Positions 1 to 10,572 of a stretch of DNA of 64,000 nt are shown piece after piece. A program made the position numbers and the translations under genes. This DNA comes from an uncultured Pelagibacteraceae bacterium (GTDB lineage Bacteria > Pseudomonadota > Alphaproteobacteria > Pelagibacterales > Pelagibacteraceae), in contig CACNLV010000001.1 in assembly GCA_902621345.1 (NCBI GenBank), positions 496,001 through 560,000 on the forward strand, written 5' to 3'. The notes below the pieces were generated by a model that was not told the origin of the DNA, made no database searches, and was given only the letters and a program-made list of their open reading frames with translations. The first letter of the stretch is position 1, and every line of letters begins with the position of its first letter.

Positions 1-2475
1 TTAACTTCAGACCTAGATTATCAAAAATACCTGGATAGACTTAATCATGAATTGAATATTATTGTCGAAATGAGATATTCAAGTTATTTTTTAATTGTAT
101 CCGATTATATTAAGTGGGCAAAAAAAAATGATATACCTGTTGGTCCTGGAAGAGGTTCGGGTGCTGGATCATTGGTAGCTTGGTGTCTTTCAATTACAGA
201 TGTTGACCCAATTAAATTTAATTTGATATTTGAAAGATTTTTAAATCCTGATCGTATATCTATGCCGGATTTCGATATTGATTTTTGTGAGGAAAAAAGA
301 GATCTTGTTTTTGAGTATCTTAAAAAGAAATATAAAGACAGCGTTGCACATATTATTACTTTTGGAAAATTAAAAGCTAGAATGGTAATACGAGATGTGG
401 GTCGTGTAATGGGGTTGTCTTATGGTTTTGTTGATAGCATCTCAAAAATGATACCATTCGATCCATCAAGACCACAAAATTTAACTGAATGCATAGCTGG
501 TGAACCAAGACTTCAAAAGTTAATAAATGAAGATCCTAGAGTTAAAAAATTAATAGATTTATCTTTGAAATTAGAGGGACTAAATAGAAATGTCGCCACT
601 CATGCAGCAGGTGTTGTTATAGCTGATAAAAAATTAACAGATGTAGTACCGTTATATAAAGACAACACAGCAGATTTACTTTTGCCTTCAACACAATTTG
701 ATATGTATTCAGCTGAAAATGCAGGGTTAATCAAATTTGATTTTTTAGGTTTAAAAACTTTGACAGTAATAAATAATACGCAAAATATTATAAGGAAAAA
801 AAATAAAGATTTTGACATAGAAAACATTGATTACGATGACCAAAAAGTTTTTGAGCTTTTATCCTCAGGTAAAACAGTTGGATTGTTCCAAATTGAAAGT
901 GCTGGTATGAGAGAAGCACTCATTCAAATGAAGCCAAATCACATTGAGGATATTATCGCTTTAGTAGCGCTTTATAGACCGGGTCCTATGAGTAACATAC
1001 CAATATATAATGATTGTAAGCATGGAAAACAAAAACCAGATTATCTACATCCATTATTGGAAGAAATTCTAAAACCAACATATGGTGTCATAATATACCA
1101 AGAACAAGTAATGCAAATTGCACAAAAATTGTCGGGTTTTACTGCTGGTCAAGCAGATATTTTAAGAAGAGCAATGGGTAAAAAAAAGAGAGCTGAATTA
1201 GAAAAGCAAAAACAAAGTTTTATTTCAGGTGCTTTAAATAACGGTATAAGTAAAGAAGTTGCTGCAGGCATATTTTTAAAAATAGAACCTTTTGCAGAAT
1301 ATGGCTTTAATAAGAGTCATGCTGCAGCGTATGCAATAATTTCGTATCAAACGGCTTATTTAAAAACATACTTTCCTAAAGAATTTATAGCAGCTTCAAT
1401 GACAATGGATATTTCAAATCAAAACAAATTAAGTGAGTTTTATGAGGAACTTAAGAGGCTTAATATCGAGATCAAAAGGCCAGATATAAACGAGTGTTTC
1501 GCTGATTTCAGAAATGACGACCAAAAATTTTATTATGCACTTGGAGGGATTAAAGCAGTTGGTTATGAAGCGGTTTCAAATATTGTTAAAGAAAGAAAAA
1601 AGAACGGTAAATTTAAATCTATTAATGATTTTATAAATAGAATTGACCCAAAAGATATAAATAAACTACAGTTAGAGGGATTAGTAAAAGCCGGTGCCTT
1701 TGATTCTTTAAATGAAAACAGACAGTCATTATTTAATTCTATTCCTAATTTTATAACAAAATCTAAAAATATTTATGAGAATAAATCAGCTAATCAAATT
1801 GATCTTTTTGGAGATAACGAAAATAAAAACGATAGTTTTATATTTAATACAAAAGATTGGAAATTTGAAGAGAGATTATCAAGAGAATTTGAGGCAGTTG
1901 GTTTTTTTATATCTGATCATCCATTGAATCAATTTAAAGAAATTTTTAATGATTATAATATAATTGATTATCAAAAATTTAATAATAGAGATGAGACGAA
2001 AGACTCAAATATAGCTGCAACTTTGCTTAAAGTTCAAGAAAGAAAAACTTCCAAAGGTAATGCATATGCAATATTAAAATTAACTGATCTATCAAGTGTA
2101 TTTGAATTATTTATATTTTCTGAAACTTTAGAGTCTAACAGAAATATTTTAAAGGAGGGAAATTCATTAATAATTACTGTCATCAAATCTTTATCTGATG
2201 AAAATAATAGATTTAAAAGAATAAATGTAAAAAAAATTGCCTCTCTTAGAGATTTATTAAACAACCCTATAAAAAATATTACTTTTAATCTTAATTCTAT
2301 AAAAGACTTGAATGAATTATCAAAATTCTTAGTTGATCCAGGAGAGACAAAAATCAAGATCAGGATTAATGAAAATAATAAAATTTTGGATTTTCAATTA
2401 CAAAATGGCAGAAAACTTGACAGAAAAACAGTCAATCTAATAAGAAACAGGGAAATTTCAGCTATAATACACTAA
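1..2475 (+). CDS. dnaE: DNA polymerase III subunit alpha (5'-truncated by window edge)
   Basis: Frame is open from base 1 (LTSDLDYQKYLDRLNHELNIIVEMRYSSYFLIVSDYIKWAK); motifs PVGPGRGSGAGSLVAWCL, PDFDIDFCEEKRD and FAEYGFNKSHAAAYAIISYQTAYLK are typical of DnaE. Confidence 0.97.
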   Translation, partial: LTSDLDYQKYLDRLNHELNIIVEMRYSSYFLIVSDYIKWAKKNDIPVGPGRGSGAGSLVAWCLSITDVDPIKFNLIFERFLNPDRISMPDFDIDFCEEKRDLVFEYLKKKYKDSVAHIITFGKLKARMVIRDVGRVMGLSYGFVDSISKMIPFDPSRPQNLTECIAGEPRLQKLINEDPRVKKLIDLSLKLEGLNRNVATHAAGVVIADKKLTDVVPLYKDNTADLLLPSTQFDMYSAENAGLIKFDFLGLKTLTVINNTQNIIRKKNKDFDIENIDYDDQKVFELLSSGKTVGLFQIESAGMREALIQMKPNHIEDIIALVALYRPGPMSNIPIYNDCKHGKQKPDYLHPLLEEILKPTYGVIIYQEQVMQIAQKLSGFTAGQADILRRAMGKKKRAELEKQKQSFISGALNNGISKEVAAGIFLKIEPFAEYGFNKSHAAAYAIISYQTAYLKTYFPKEFIAASMTMDISNQNKLSEFYEELKRLNIEIKRPDINECFADFRNDDQKFYYALGGIKAVGYEAVSNIVKERKKNGKFKSINDFINRIDPKDINKLQLEGLVKAGAFDSLNENRQSLFNSIPNFITKSKNIYENKSANQIDLFGDNENKNDSFIFNTKDWKFEERLSREFEAVGFFISDHPLNQFKEIFNDYNIIDYQKFNNRDETKDSNIAATLLKVQERKTSKGNAYAILKLTDLSSVFELFIFSETLESNRNILKEGNSLIITVIKSLSDENNRFKRINVKKIASLRDLLNNPIKNITFNLNSIKDLNELSKFLVDPGETKIKIRINENNKILDFQLQNGRKLDRKTVNLIRNREISAIIH

Positions 2476-2533
2476 ATTAAGCTTGTTAAATTTAAAAAAT
2501 ATTTGTAAATATTCGCAAATTAATAAATACGCA

Positions 2534-2602
2534 CACAGTTTTTGGTTTTATACCTCCGGTCCTGAAGTGGAAATTACTGTGGTGGCTTAACCGGGAATAA
2601 AT
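2534..2602 (+). promoter_or_regulatory. Candidate ribosomal protein S2 (rpsB) leader RNA with pseudoknot-like pairing
   Basis: cacagt (2534-2539) pairs with actgtg (2576-2581), and ccggt (2556-2560) pairs with accgg (2590-2594); the pairings interleave A-B-A'-B' and end 8 nt before the rpsB ATG. Confidence 0.65.
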
Positions 2603-3418
2603 ATGAAGATACCTAACGTTACAATACAACAATTATTAGAGGCCGGGGTTCACCTAGGCCACAAAACTTTAAGATGGAATCCAAAAATGAAAAAATACAT
2701 TTTTGGGAAAAGAGACTCAATTCATATAATTGATTTAACTCAAACATTACAACTTACTAAAATTGCACTTGAAAAGGTTTATGAAACCATTTCAAATAAT
2801 GGAAAAATACTATTTGTTTCAACAAAAAAACAAGCCTCGGAGGCAATTGCTGAGGTTGCAAAAGAAACTGATCAATATTTTGTAAATTACAGATGGTTAG
2901 GTGGAATGCTCACTAATTGGGGAACTATATCTAACTCAATAAAAAAACTAAAAAAACTAGAGATTGATCTTACATCAGAAAATAGAGGTTTCACTAAAAA
3001 AGAACTATTAAAAATGAGTGTTAAAAAAGATAAATTACAAAGATCTTTAGGTGGAATTTCTGAAATGAAGAAAATTCCTGATCTCGTTTTCATTATAGAC
3101 ACTAATTATGAGTCTTTAGCGATACAAGAGTCTTCTAAATTAGGTATTCCTATTATAGCAATTCTCGATAGCAACTCAAATCCTGATGGTATAGATTTTC
3201 CTATACCAGGAAATGATGATGCTAGAAGATCAATCGACCTTTATTGCTCTCTTATAAAAGAAACTATTATTAGTGCTAAAAAAGATGTTCCTGCTTCAGA
3301 GATAAAAAAATCTGTTGAAAAGGTTAATGAAAAAAAATCAGATAAATCAATACAGGAACTTGATAGAGAGAAGCTTGATAAAAAATTTTCTGAAAAAGAA
3401 AAAGGAAAATTAAATTAA
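2603..3418 (+). CDS. rpsB: 30S ribosomal protein S2
   Basis: [35 protein letters not shown]; followed by tsf. Confidence 0.98.
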   Translation: MKIPNVTIQQLLEAGVHLGHKTLRWNPKMKKYIFGKRDSIHIIDLTQTLQLTKIALEKVYETISNNGKILFVSTKKQASEAIAEVAKETDQYFVNYRWLGGMLTNWGTISNSIKKLKKLEIDLTSENRGFTKKELLKMSVKKDKLQRSLGGISEMKKIPDLVFIIDTNYESLAIQESSKLGIPIIAILDSNSNPDGIDFPIPGNDDARRSIDLYCSLIKETIISAKKDVPASEIKKSVEKVNEKKSDKSIQELDREKLDKKFSEKEKGKLN

Positions 3419-3419
3419 A

Positions 3420-4271
3420 ATGAGCGATATAGAGAAAGTTAAAAAACTTAGAGTAGCAACAGGAGCTGGATTTAAAGATTGTAATTTAGCCATCAAAGAG
3501 TCTAACGGAGATTTAGACAAAGCAGTTGAAATTTTAAGGGTAAAAGGAATTTCAAAAGCTTCAAAAAAAATGTCAAGAGAGGCTAAGGAAGGTGTTGTAG
3601 CCATCAGTGGTGACAATAGAAAAACATCAATAATTGAAGTTAATTGTGAAACTGATTTCGTTGCAAAAAATGAAAATTTTATCAATTTTGTCAAGGAGCT
3701 AAGCGAATTAAATAATGAAAAAAATTCTAATATACAAGATTTAAAAAATACTCAAATGCAGAATGGAAAAACAGTAAATGACAATCTTGTAGCGTTGATA
3801 GCTAAAATTGGTGAAAAAATTACTATCGGTAAAACAAAAACAATTTCTAATAATTCGTCAACTAATTATCAATATCTCCATACAGTAGTAAAAGATAATT
3901 TGGCAAAGTTAGCAGTCGTTGTTTCATTAGAAACAAAAGATGAGTCTGATACTGTAAAAAATTTTGGCAAACAATTATCAATGCATATAGCTGCATCAAA
4001 TCCTTTAGCATTAGACACAAGTTTAATTGATAAAGATATATTAGATAAAGAACAAGAATTGGTAAATGAAGAACTTAAAAATTCCGGAAAACCCGAAGAT
4101 ATAGCAAAAAAAATAAGTATAGGTAAAATGAATAAATTTAAAGAGGAAAATAGTCTTTTGACACAAGCTTGGGTTATGGAGCCAAAGAAAAAAGTTAAAG
4201 ATATTATTAAAGAGCTTTCAATTAATGATTTAAAAATAAGAGAGTTTAGTAGAATTAAAATAGGCGAATAA
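3420..4271 (+). CDS. tsf: Elongation factor Ts
   Basis: [49 protein letters not shown]. Confidence 0.98.
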   Translation: MSDIEKVKKLRVATGAGFKDCNLAIKESNGDLDKAVEILRVKGISKASKKMSREAKEGVVAISGDNRKTSIIEVNCETDFVAKNENFINFVKELSELNNEKNSNIQDLKNTQMQNGKTVNDNLVALIAKIGEKITIGKTKTISNNSSTNYQYLHTVVKDNLAKLAVVVSLETKDESDTVKNFGKQLSMHIAASNPLALDTSLIDKDILDKEQELVNEELKNSGKPEDIAKKISIGKMNKFKEENSLLTQAWVMEPKKKVKDIIKELSINDLKIREFSRIKIGE

Positions 4272-4273
4272 AA

Positions 4274-4825
4274 ATGTTTGATGAAAAGTCTCATAGCCTC
4301 AAAATGGATAAAGCTATTGAAGTTTTTTCAAAAGAGTTATCTTCATTAAGAACTGGCAGAGCAAATGCGGCTATGCTTGATATAATAAAAGTCGATGTTT
4401 ATGGACAGCTAATGCCTGTTAATCAGATTGGCAGTATAACAACGCCAGAGCCAAGAACGATTAATATTCAGGTTTGGGATCAAAACAATGTAGCATCAAT
4501 TGATGCAGCAATTAAAAAGTCTGAATTGGGTCTAAATCCTCAAATAGACGGTCAATTGATAAGATTACCCATTCCAGAATTAAACGAGGAGAGAAGAACT
4601 GACCTAAAAAAATTGATCAAATCCATGGGAGAAAAATGCAAAGTATCAATTAGAAATATTCGAAGAGACGCAAATGATGAATTAAAAAAACTTTTGAAAT
4701 CAAAAAAGATAGGTGAAGATGAAGAAAAGACATTTGAAAAAAATGTTCAAAATATTACTGATAAACACATTCAAATAGTAGATGATAAAGTTTCAACTAA
4801 AGAAAAAGAAATAATGACCATATGA
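4274..4825 (+). CDS. frr: Ribosome recycling factor
   Basis: LSSLRTGRANAAMLDIIKVDVYG; full-length 183 aa. Confidence 0.98.
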   Translation: MFDEKSHSLKMDKAIEVFSKELSSLRTGRANAAMLDIIKVDVYGQLMPVNQIGSITTPEPRTINIQVWDQNNVASIDAAIKKSELGLNPQIDGQLIRLPIPELNEERRTDLKKLIKSMGEKCKVSIRNIRRDANDELKKLLKSKKIGEDEEKTFEKNVQNITDKHIQIVDDKVSTKEKEIMTI

Positions 4826-5496
4826 ACCCTTTAACACATGTAGCCATTATCATGGATGGTAATGGGAGATGGGGTTTAAAATATAAAAATTCTCGAAATG
4901 CTGGGCATAAAGCTGGCTTAAAAACTGTAGAAAAAATCATAAGAGAAACATTAAAAAATAAGATAAGATTTTTAACACTATTTGCATTTTCAACAGAAAA
5001 TTGGAAAAGACCAAAAAAAGAGATTCACTACCTATTTAATCTATTAGAGAATTTTTTGATAAATAGAATAGATGAACTTCATAAAAAAAATATAAAACTT
5101 AAAATTCTAGGATCAAAAAGATTTTCACCCAAATTAAATAAACTTCTTAGTTATTCAGAAAAAAAAACATTTGGAAATAATAAATTACAAATTAATCTTG
5201 CATTAAATTATGGATCCAAATTAGAATTAATTGAAGCATTTAAAAAAATTAACAGAAATAAAAATAAGATTAGTGAACAAAATTTAGAAAGATATCTTCA
5301 AACAAAAGATATACCAGATCCAGATATTTTAATCAGAACCGGAAATACCAAAAGGTTAAGCAATTTTCTTTTATGGCAAATTGCTTATTCAGAAATTTTT
5401 TTTGAAAAAAAGTTATGGCCGGCATTTACTGAAAAAGATTTTAAGAAAATTATAATTGAATATAAAAAAATAAAAAGAAATTTTGGTAAAATATAA
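4822..5496 (+). CDS. uppS: Isoprenyl transferase (undecaprenyl diphosphate synthase family)
   Basis: HVAIIMDGNGRWG and LTLFAFSTENWKRP motifs. Confidence 0.96.
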   Translation: MNPLTHVAIIMDGNGRWGLKYKNSRNAGHKAGLKTVEKIIRETLKNKIRFLTLFAFSTENWKRPKKEIHYLFNLLENFLINRIDELHKKNIKLKILGSKRFSPKLNKLLSYSEKKTFGNNKLQINLALNYGSKLELIEAFKKINRNKNKISEQNLERYLQTKDIPDPDILIRTGNTKRLSNFLLWQIAYSEIFFEKKLWPAFTEKDFKKIIIEYKKIKRNFGKI

Positions 5497-6173
5497 TGGA
5501 AAATGAATTAAATAAACGAATAATTACATCTGTTATATTATTTAGTACATTTCTAATAATTATATATGCTCACCGTTTAATTTTTGGAGCATCCTTACTT
5601 ATTTTTGGTTTTGCTGTTTGTATAGAATTTAATAATATCTTTAAAAAATTAGTAGGCGATTTATACACAAGCTCTGTTAAATTTAATTTAAAATTAATTG
5701 GTCTTATGTTGATACCATTTACTTATATTTTTTTAATATTTGTTATAATTTCATTTGATATATACAAATCAGAAGGTCCAACTTTTTTATTATTTATTAT
5801 TTCAATTTGTATTTTCACGGATATAGGAGGTTACGTTGTTGGTAAAACTGTAGGTGGTAAGAAATTAACTAAAATTAGTCCAAATAAAACTTTATCTGGT
5901 TCAATAGGTTCTTTTTTATTCAGCATCATACCTTTAATTTTTTTTATTGAATTAGGCAATATTAATTTAAACTTTAATATAATAAATATAATTTTCTGTC
6001 TTTTGATTTCTTTAGTAAGCCAAACCGGTGACTTATTTATTTCATTCTTAAAAAGAAAAGCTAAAATTAAAGATACAGGCAATATTTTACCAGGTCACGG
6101 AGGTATCTTGGATCGAACAGATGGTATTATATTTGCTGTGCCATTCTCTAATCTGTTATTAAATCTATTTTAA
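5496..6173 (+). CDS. cdsA: Phosphatidate cytidylyltransferase
   Basis: C-terminal KDTGNILPGHGGILDRTDGIIFAVP signature; multiple TM segments. Confidence 0.95.
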   Translation: MENELNKRIITSVILFSTFLIIIYAHRLIFGASLLIFGFAVCIEFNNIFKKLVGDLYTSSVKFNLKLIGLMLIPFTYIFLIFVIISFDIYKSEGPTFLLFIISICIFTDIGGYVVGKTVGGKKLTKISPNKTLSGSIGSFLFSIIPLIFFIELGNINLNFNIINIIFCLLISLVSQTGDLFISFLKRKAKIKDTGNILPGHGGILDRTDGIIFAVPFSNLLLNLF

Positions 6174-7316
6174 ATGAAGAAAAAAATCGCAATAATTGGT
6201 TCAACAGGCTCTATTGGAAAGACTCTAATAGATATAATTAAAAAAGATAAAAAAAATTTTCAAATAGTATTATTAACAGCTGATGAAAATTATAAAGAGT
6301 TATTAAAACAAGCAAAATTCTTCAAAGTGAAAAATATAATTATAACAAATGAAAAAAGTTACGAAAAAATTAAAGATAAAAAAATATCAAATGAAATAAA
6401 TATCTTTAATAATTTTGACAGTCTTGCAAAAATTTTTAGAAAAAAGATATATTATACAATGAGCTCTATTTCGGGTATTGAAGGATTAAAACCTACGATT
6501 GAAGTGATTAAATATTCAGAGAATATAGCTATAGCTAATAAAGAAGCAATTGTTTGCGGGTGGAACTTAATAGAGAAAGAATTAAAAAAGAATAAAACTA
6601 ATTTTATTCCTGTAGATTCTGAACATTTTTCTGTTTGGTATGCTTTAAGAGGTATTAATAAAAAAGTAATTGATAAGATATATTTAACAGCTTCTGGAGG
6701 GCCTTTTTTAAACTATCCAAAAAAAAAATTTGATAAAATCAAAATGAGACAAGCTCTAAAACATCCCAATTGGAAAATGGGAAAAAAAATTTCTGTAGAC
6801 TCGGCAACAATGATGAATAAAGCTTTTGAAATTATAGAAGCGAAAAAGATTTTTGATATCCCTTATAAAAAATTATCTATTATCATTCATCCAAAGTCAT
6901 ATGTTCATGCAATATTAAAACTTAAAAATGGTTTAACAAAAATTATTGTCCATGATACTAATATGAAAATTCCAATTTTTAATTCTTTGTATTCGTTAAA
7001 CCATACTATTAATTCAAAAAAATTAGATTTAAATACTTTAAATAATTTAAATTTTCAAGACGTGGATCCAAAGCGATTCCCAATAATAAGAATATTAGAT
7101 AAGTTACCTGAGAAATCTTCTTTATTTGAAACCGTTATGGTTTCAATTAATGATAAATTAGTGAAATTATTTTTAGCTAATAGAATTAAATTTACTGATA
7201 TTTCTAAAAAAATGAATAATATGCTCGAATTAAATGAGTATAAAAAATTCAAAAAATTAAGAGTAAGAAATGCTAATGATATAATGAGTTTGAACGCTAA
7301 AATAAGAATTAAATAA
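6174..7316 (+). CDS. dxr: 1-deoxy-D-xylulose 5-phosphate reductoisomerase
   Basis: KKIAIIGSTGSIGKTLIDII; IANKEAIVCGWNLI; VDSATMMNKAFEIIEA. Confidence 0.97.
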   Translation: MKKKIAIIGSTGSIGKTLIDIIKKDKKNFQIVLLTADENYKELLKQAKFFKVKNIIITNEKSYEKIKDKKISNEINIFNNFDSLAKIFRKKIYYTMSSISGIEGLKPTIEVIKYSENIAIANKEAIVCGWNLIEKELKKNKTNFIPVDSEHFSVWYALRGINKKVIDKIYLTASGGPFLNYPKKKFDKIKMRQALKHPNWKMGKKISVDSATMMNKAFEIIEAKKIFDIPYKKLSIIIHPKSYVHAILKLKNGLTKIIVHDTNMKIPIFNSLYSLNHTINSKKLDLNTLNNLNFQDVDPKRFPIIRILDKLPEKSSLFETVMVSINDKLVKLFLANRIKFTDISKKMNNMLELNEYKKFKKLRVRNANDIMSLNAKIRIK

Positions 7317-7336
7317 AAAATAGTTTAATTAAAAAA

Positions 7337-9580
7337 ATGATAAATTTAAAAAAAATAATATTTATAATTGTATTTATCTTTTATTCAATTTGCTCAATCT
7401 CATTAGCAGAAATTGTAAAAGATATTCAGGTCAAAGGAAACGAAAGAGTTTCTGAGAAAAGTATCAAGATGTTTTCAAAAATAAAAATTGGTGATGATAT
7501 TAATAATGATAATTTGAACGAAATTCTTAAAAATGTTTACGAATCAAATTTTTTTAAAAATGTTAGCGTTAGTTTTGAAAATAATCTTTTAACAATCTTC
7601 GTTGAAGAAAGCTCACTTGTTGAGAACGTTATTATAAAAGGACCAAAATCTAAAACATTGATTAGTGATTTAAAGAAAAACTTAAAAGTAAAGTCGAGGT
7701 CATCATACAATGAAATTCAATTAATTAATGATAAAAAAGAAATAATAAAATTGCTCCAGGAAAGAGGTTTTTTTTTCGCAAAGGTTGATGTATTGATTGA
7801 AAAATTAACCGATAATAAAATTAACTTAATTTATAATATTGAAATTGGGGATAAAGCAAAAATAAAAAAAATTTCATTTATAGGAGATAAAATTTATAAA
7901 GACAGAAAACTTAGGTCGGTAATAGTTAGTGAGGAATATAAGTTTTGGAAATTCATATCGGGTAAGAAATTTTTAAAACAAGAACTTATTAGTCTAGATG
8001 AAAGACTTTTAAAAAACTTTTATCTTAATAGAGGTTTTTATAATGTGAAGATTAATTCGTCATTTGCAAAAATGATAAATGAAAATGAATTTGAGTTAAT
8101 TTATAATATTGTTCCAAATAAAAGATTTTTCTTTAATAAAATATTATTGGATTTACCAATAGATTTTAATCAAACTAATTTTGATAATTTAAATAAGTTT
8201 TTTAAAAAATTAAATGGAAAAAAATATAGTTTATATATTATTCAAGATATTTTGGATGAAATTGATAAGATTATTCTTGATGAAGAATATAAAACATTAA
8301 AAACCGAAGTTATTGAAAATGTTTTAGAAAACAAGATTGATTTGACTTTTTCAGTTTCGGAGGGTGAAAAATTTATTGTTGAACGTATAAACATTTACGG
8401 AAATAATATTACTCAGGAAAACGTAATTAGAAATCAACTTTTGATTGATGAAGGTGATGAGTTTAATTCTATTTTAGCCTCAAAATCTATTAATAACGTA
8501 AAAGCATTAAATATTTTTAAATCTGTCGAAAGCAAGATAATAGATAATAAGGAAAAAAGTAAAATAATTGATATAAACATTGAGGAAAAAGCAACTGGAG
8601 AAATAATGGCAGGAGCTGGTGTTGGTACGGATGGCAGCACTTTAAGTTTTGCAGTTAAGGAAAACAACTATCTTGGTCGTGGTATTGGTTTGACTAGTGA
8701 GTTGACTGTGTCAGAGGAAACTATTAAAGGCCAATTTAATGTAAAGAATCCTAATTTTAGAAATTCTGATAAATCAATTAACTTAAATATTCAGTCCTTA
8801 GAAACCGATAAGTTAACAGACTCTGGTTACAAGACAAACAAAACTGGTTTTGGTTTTGGAACCAGTTTTGAATACCAAGATGATGTTTTTATTGGGTTAG
8901 GACAAGATACTTACTTAGAAAAAATTGAAACAAATAGCTCTGCATCAGCTAGACAAAAATCTCAAGCAGGAAATTACTGGGATACCTTCATAAATCTTGA
9001 TTTAAATTATGATAAACGAAATCAAAAATATAGACCAACCGATGGTTTTAGGAGCAGCTACTCGGTTAATTTACCAATAATTAGTGATAATAATTCTTTA
9101 ACAAACGCATATGTTTTTACTTATTATGATGAACTATATCAAGATAACGTTACAAAATTTTCTTTTTTTGCAAAAGCTTCTAATTCTCTAACGAACGATA
9201 ATGTAAAATTATCAGAAAGAATATATTTGCCAGGTAGTAGATTAAGAGGATTTGTTAGTGGTGGTGTTGGACCAAAGGATGGGAAAGATTTTATAGGAGG
9301 AAATTATGCTTCATCTATAAATATTCAAACATCAATACCACAACTTTTACCCAACATACAAAATATGGATATTTCAATGTTTTTAGATGCTGGTAATGTT
9401 TGGGGTGTAGATTACGACTCTAGTTTAGATGATACAAATAAAATCAGATCATCAATAGGTGTTGGAATTGACTGGTTCACTTTAGTTGGTCCTTTAAGTG
9501 CATCTTTTTCACATCCAATAACTAAAGTTGATACTGACAAAACTGAGACTTTTAAGTTTAATTTGGGTACAACATTTTGA
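7337..9580 (+). CDS. bamA: Outer membrane protein assembly factor BamA
   Basis: Signal peptide, POTRA-like repeats, C-terminal beta-barrel with LPGSRLRGFVSGGVGP and GVGIDWFTLVGPLSASFSHPI. Confidence 0.95.
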   Translation: MINLKKIIFIIVFIFYSICSISLAEIVKDIQVKGNERVSEKSIKMFSKIKIGDDINNDNLNEILKNVYESNFFKNVSVSFENNLLTIFVEESSLVENVIIKGPKSKTLISDLKKNLKVKSRSSYNEIQLINDKKEIIKLLQERGFFFAKVDVLIEKLTDNKINLIYNIEIGDKAKIKKISFIGDKIYKDRKLRSVIVSEEYKFWKFISGKKFLKQELISLDERLLKNFYLNRGFYNVKINSSFAKMINENEFELIYNIVPNKRFFFNKILLDLPIDFNQTNFDNLNKFFKKLNGKKYSLYIIQDILDEIDKIILDEEYKTLKTEVIENVLENKIDLTFSVSEGEKFIVERINIYGNNITQENVIRNQLLIDEGDEFNSILASKSINNVKALNIFKSVESKIIDNKEKSKIIDINIEEKATGEIMAGAGVGTDGSTLSFAVKENNYLGRGIGLTSELTVSEETIKGQFNVKNPNFRNSDKSINLNIQSLETDKLTDSGYKTNKTGFGFGTSFEYQDDVFIGLGQDTYLEKIETNSSASARQKSQAGNYWDTFINLDLNYDKRNQKYRPTDGFRSSYSVNLPIISDNNSLTNAYVFTYYDELYQDNVTKFSFFAKASNSLTNDNVKLSERIYLPGSRLRGFVSGGVGPKDGKDFIGGNYASSINIQTSIPQLLPNIQNMDISMFLDAGNVWGVDYDSSLDDTNKIRSSIGVGIDWFTLVGPLSASFSHPITKVDTDKTETFKFNLGTTF

Positions 9581-10089
9581 TATTTAAAAAAAATTTTTTT
9601 TTAATAATTATTTTATTTCTATTAGGTATCACTAAAGTCTGGTCCTCTGAAAAAATTGCATTCCTGGATATAGAGTTGATTATTAATAAATCGAAACCAG
9701 CTTTATCGATAATTAAAAGAATTGAAAAAATCCGCGATCAAGAAACTAAAAAATTAATAAAAATTGAAAATTCCTTAAATAAAAAGAATGAAGAATTAGC
9801 TAAAACTAAAAATTTAATTTCAAAAGAAGAATTAGATAAAAGAATTCTAAGTTTAAAAAAAGAAGCAAAGTCATTTGAAGAACTTAGGAAAAAGACTATT
9901 AAAGATTTAAATATCAAAAAGAATAAAGAACTCGATCAATTTTTAAAACTCATTAATCCAATCGTACAAGAATATATGAAAGAGAAATCAATTGATATTA
10001 TAATACATAAAAAAAACATATTCATGGCAAAAGCTAAAAATGATATAACTAATGATATTTTAAAAATCGTTAATAATAAAATTAAATAG
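9577..10089 (+). CDS. skp: OmpH/Skp family periplasmic chaperone (TTG start)
   Basis: Signal peptide, KIAFLDIELIINKSKPALS, coiled-coil; between bamA and lpx/fabZ genes. Confidence 0.8.
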   Translation: MIFKKNFFLIIILFLLGITKVWSSEKIAFLDIELIINKSKPALSIIKRIEKIRDQETKKLIKIENSLNKKNEELAKTKNLISKEELDKRILSLKKEAKSFEELRKKTIKDLNIKKNKELDQFLKLINPIVQEYMKEKSIDIIIHKKNIFMAKAKNDITNDILKIVNNKIK

Positions 10090-10536
10090 ATGGAAAAATT
10101 AAATAGAAAACAAATAGAAGAATTATTGCCTCATAGAGAACCCATGTTATTAATTGATGAATTATATGACATAAAAAAATTAAAGTCTGCAACAGCAATT
10201 CTTAATGTTAATAAGAATAGCTTTTATGTAAATGGTCATTTTCCAGGCCAACCTGTTATGCCAGGTGTTTTAATTGTAGAATCTTTTGGTCAAGCAGCTG
10301 CTGCCCTTACAGCACACGGTTTAGACCGAGCCACATATGAAAATAAATTAGTTTTTTTAATGAGTGTAGAAAAAGCGCGTTTTAGAAACCCAGTGATACC
10401 AGACTGTAAACTTGAATTAAAGATAGAAGCAATAAGATCACACGGGCGTGTATGGAAATATAAAGGTGACGCTTTTGTAAACAAAACTAAAGTTGCTGAT
10501 GCAATATGGTCAGCTACTATTGTCGACAGGAAATAA
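10090..10536 (+). CDS. fabZ: 3-hydroxyacyl-ACP dehydratase FabZ
   Basis: LLPHREPMLLIDEL; GHFPGQPVMPGVLIVESFGQAAA. Confidence 0.97.
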   Translation: MEKLNRKQIEELLPHREPMLLIDELYDIKKLKSATAILNVNKNSFYVNGHFPGQPVMPGVLIVESFGQAAAALTAHGLDRATYENKLVFLMSVEKARFRNPVIPDCKLELKIEAIRSHGRVWKYKGDAFVNKTKVADAIWSATIVDRK

Positions 10537-10572
10537 TCAGCAATATTTCTTTACTACAAAAGTTATTTTGCT

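Noticed and set aside
3869-4294. 141-aa minus-strand ORF
   Set aside because: Antisense to tsf; shadow ORF.
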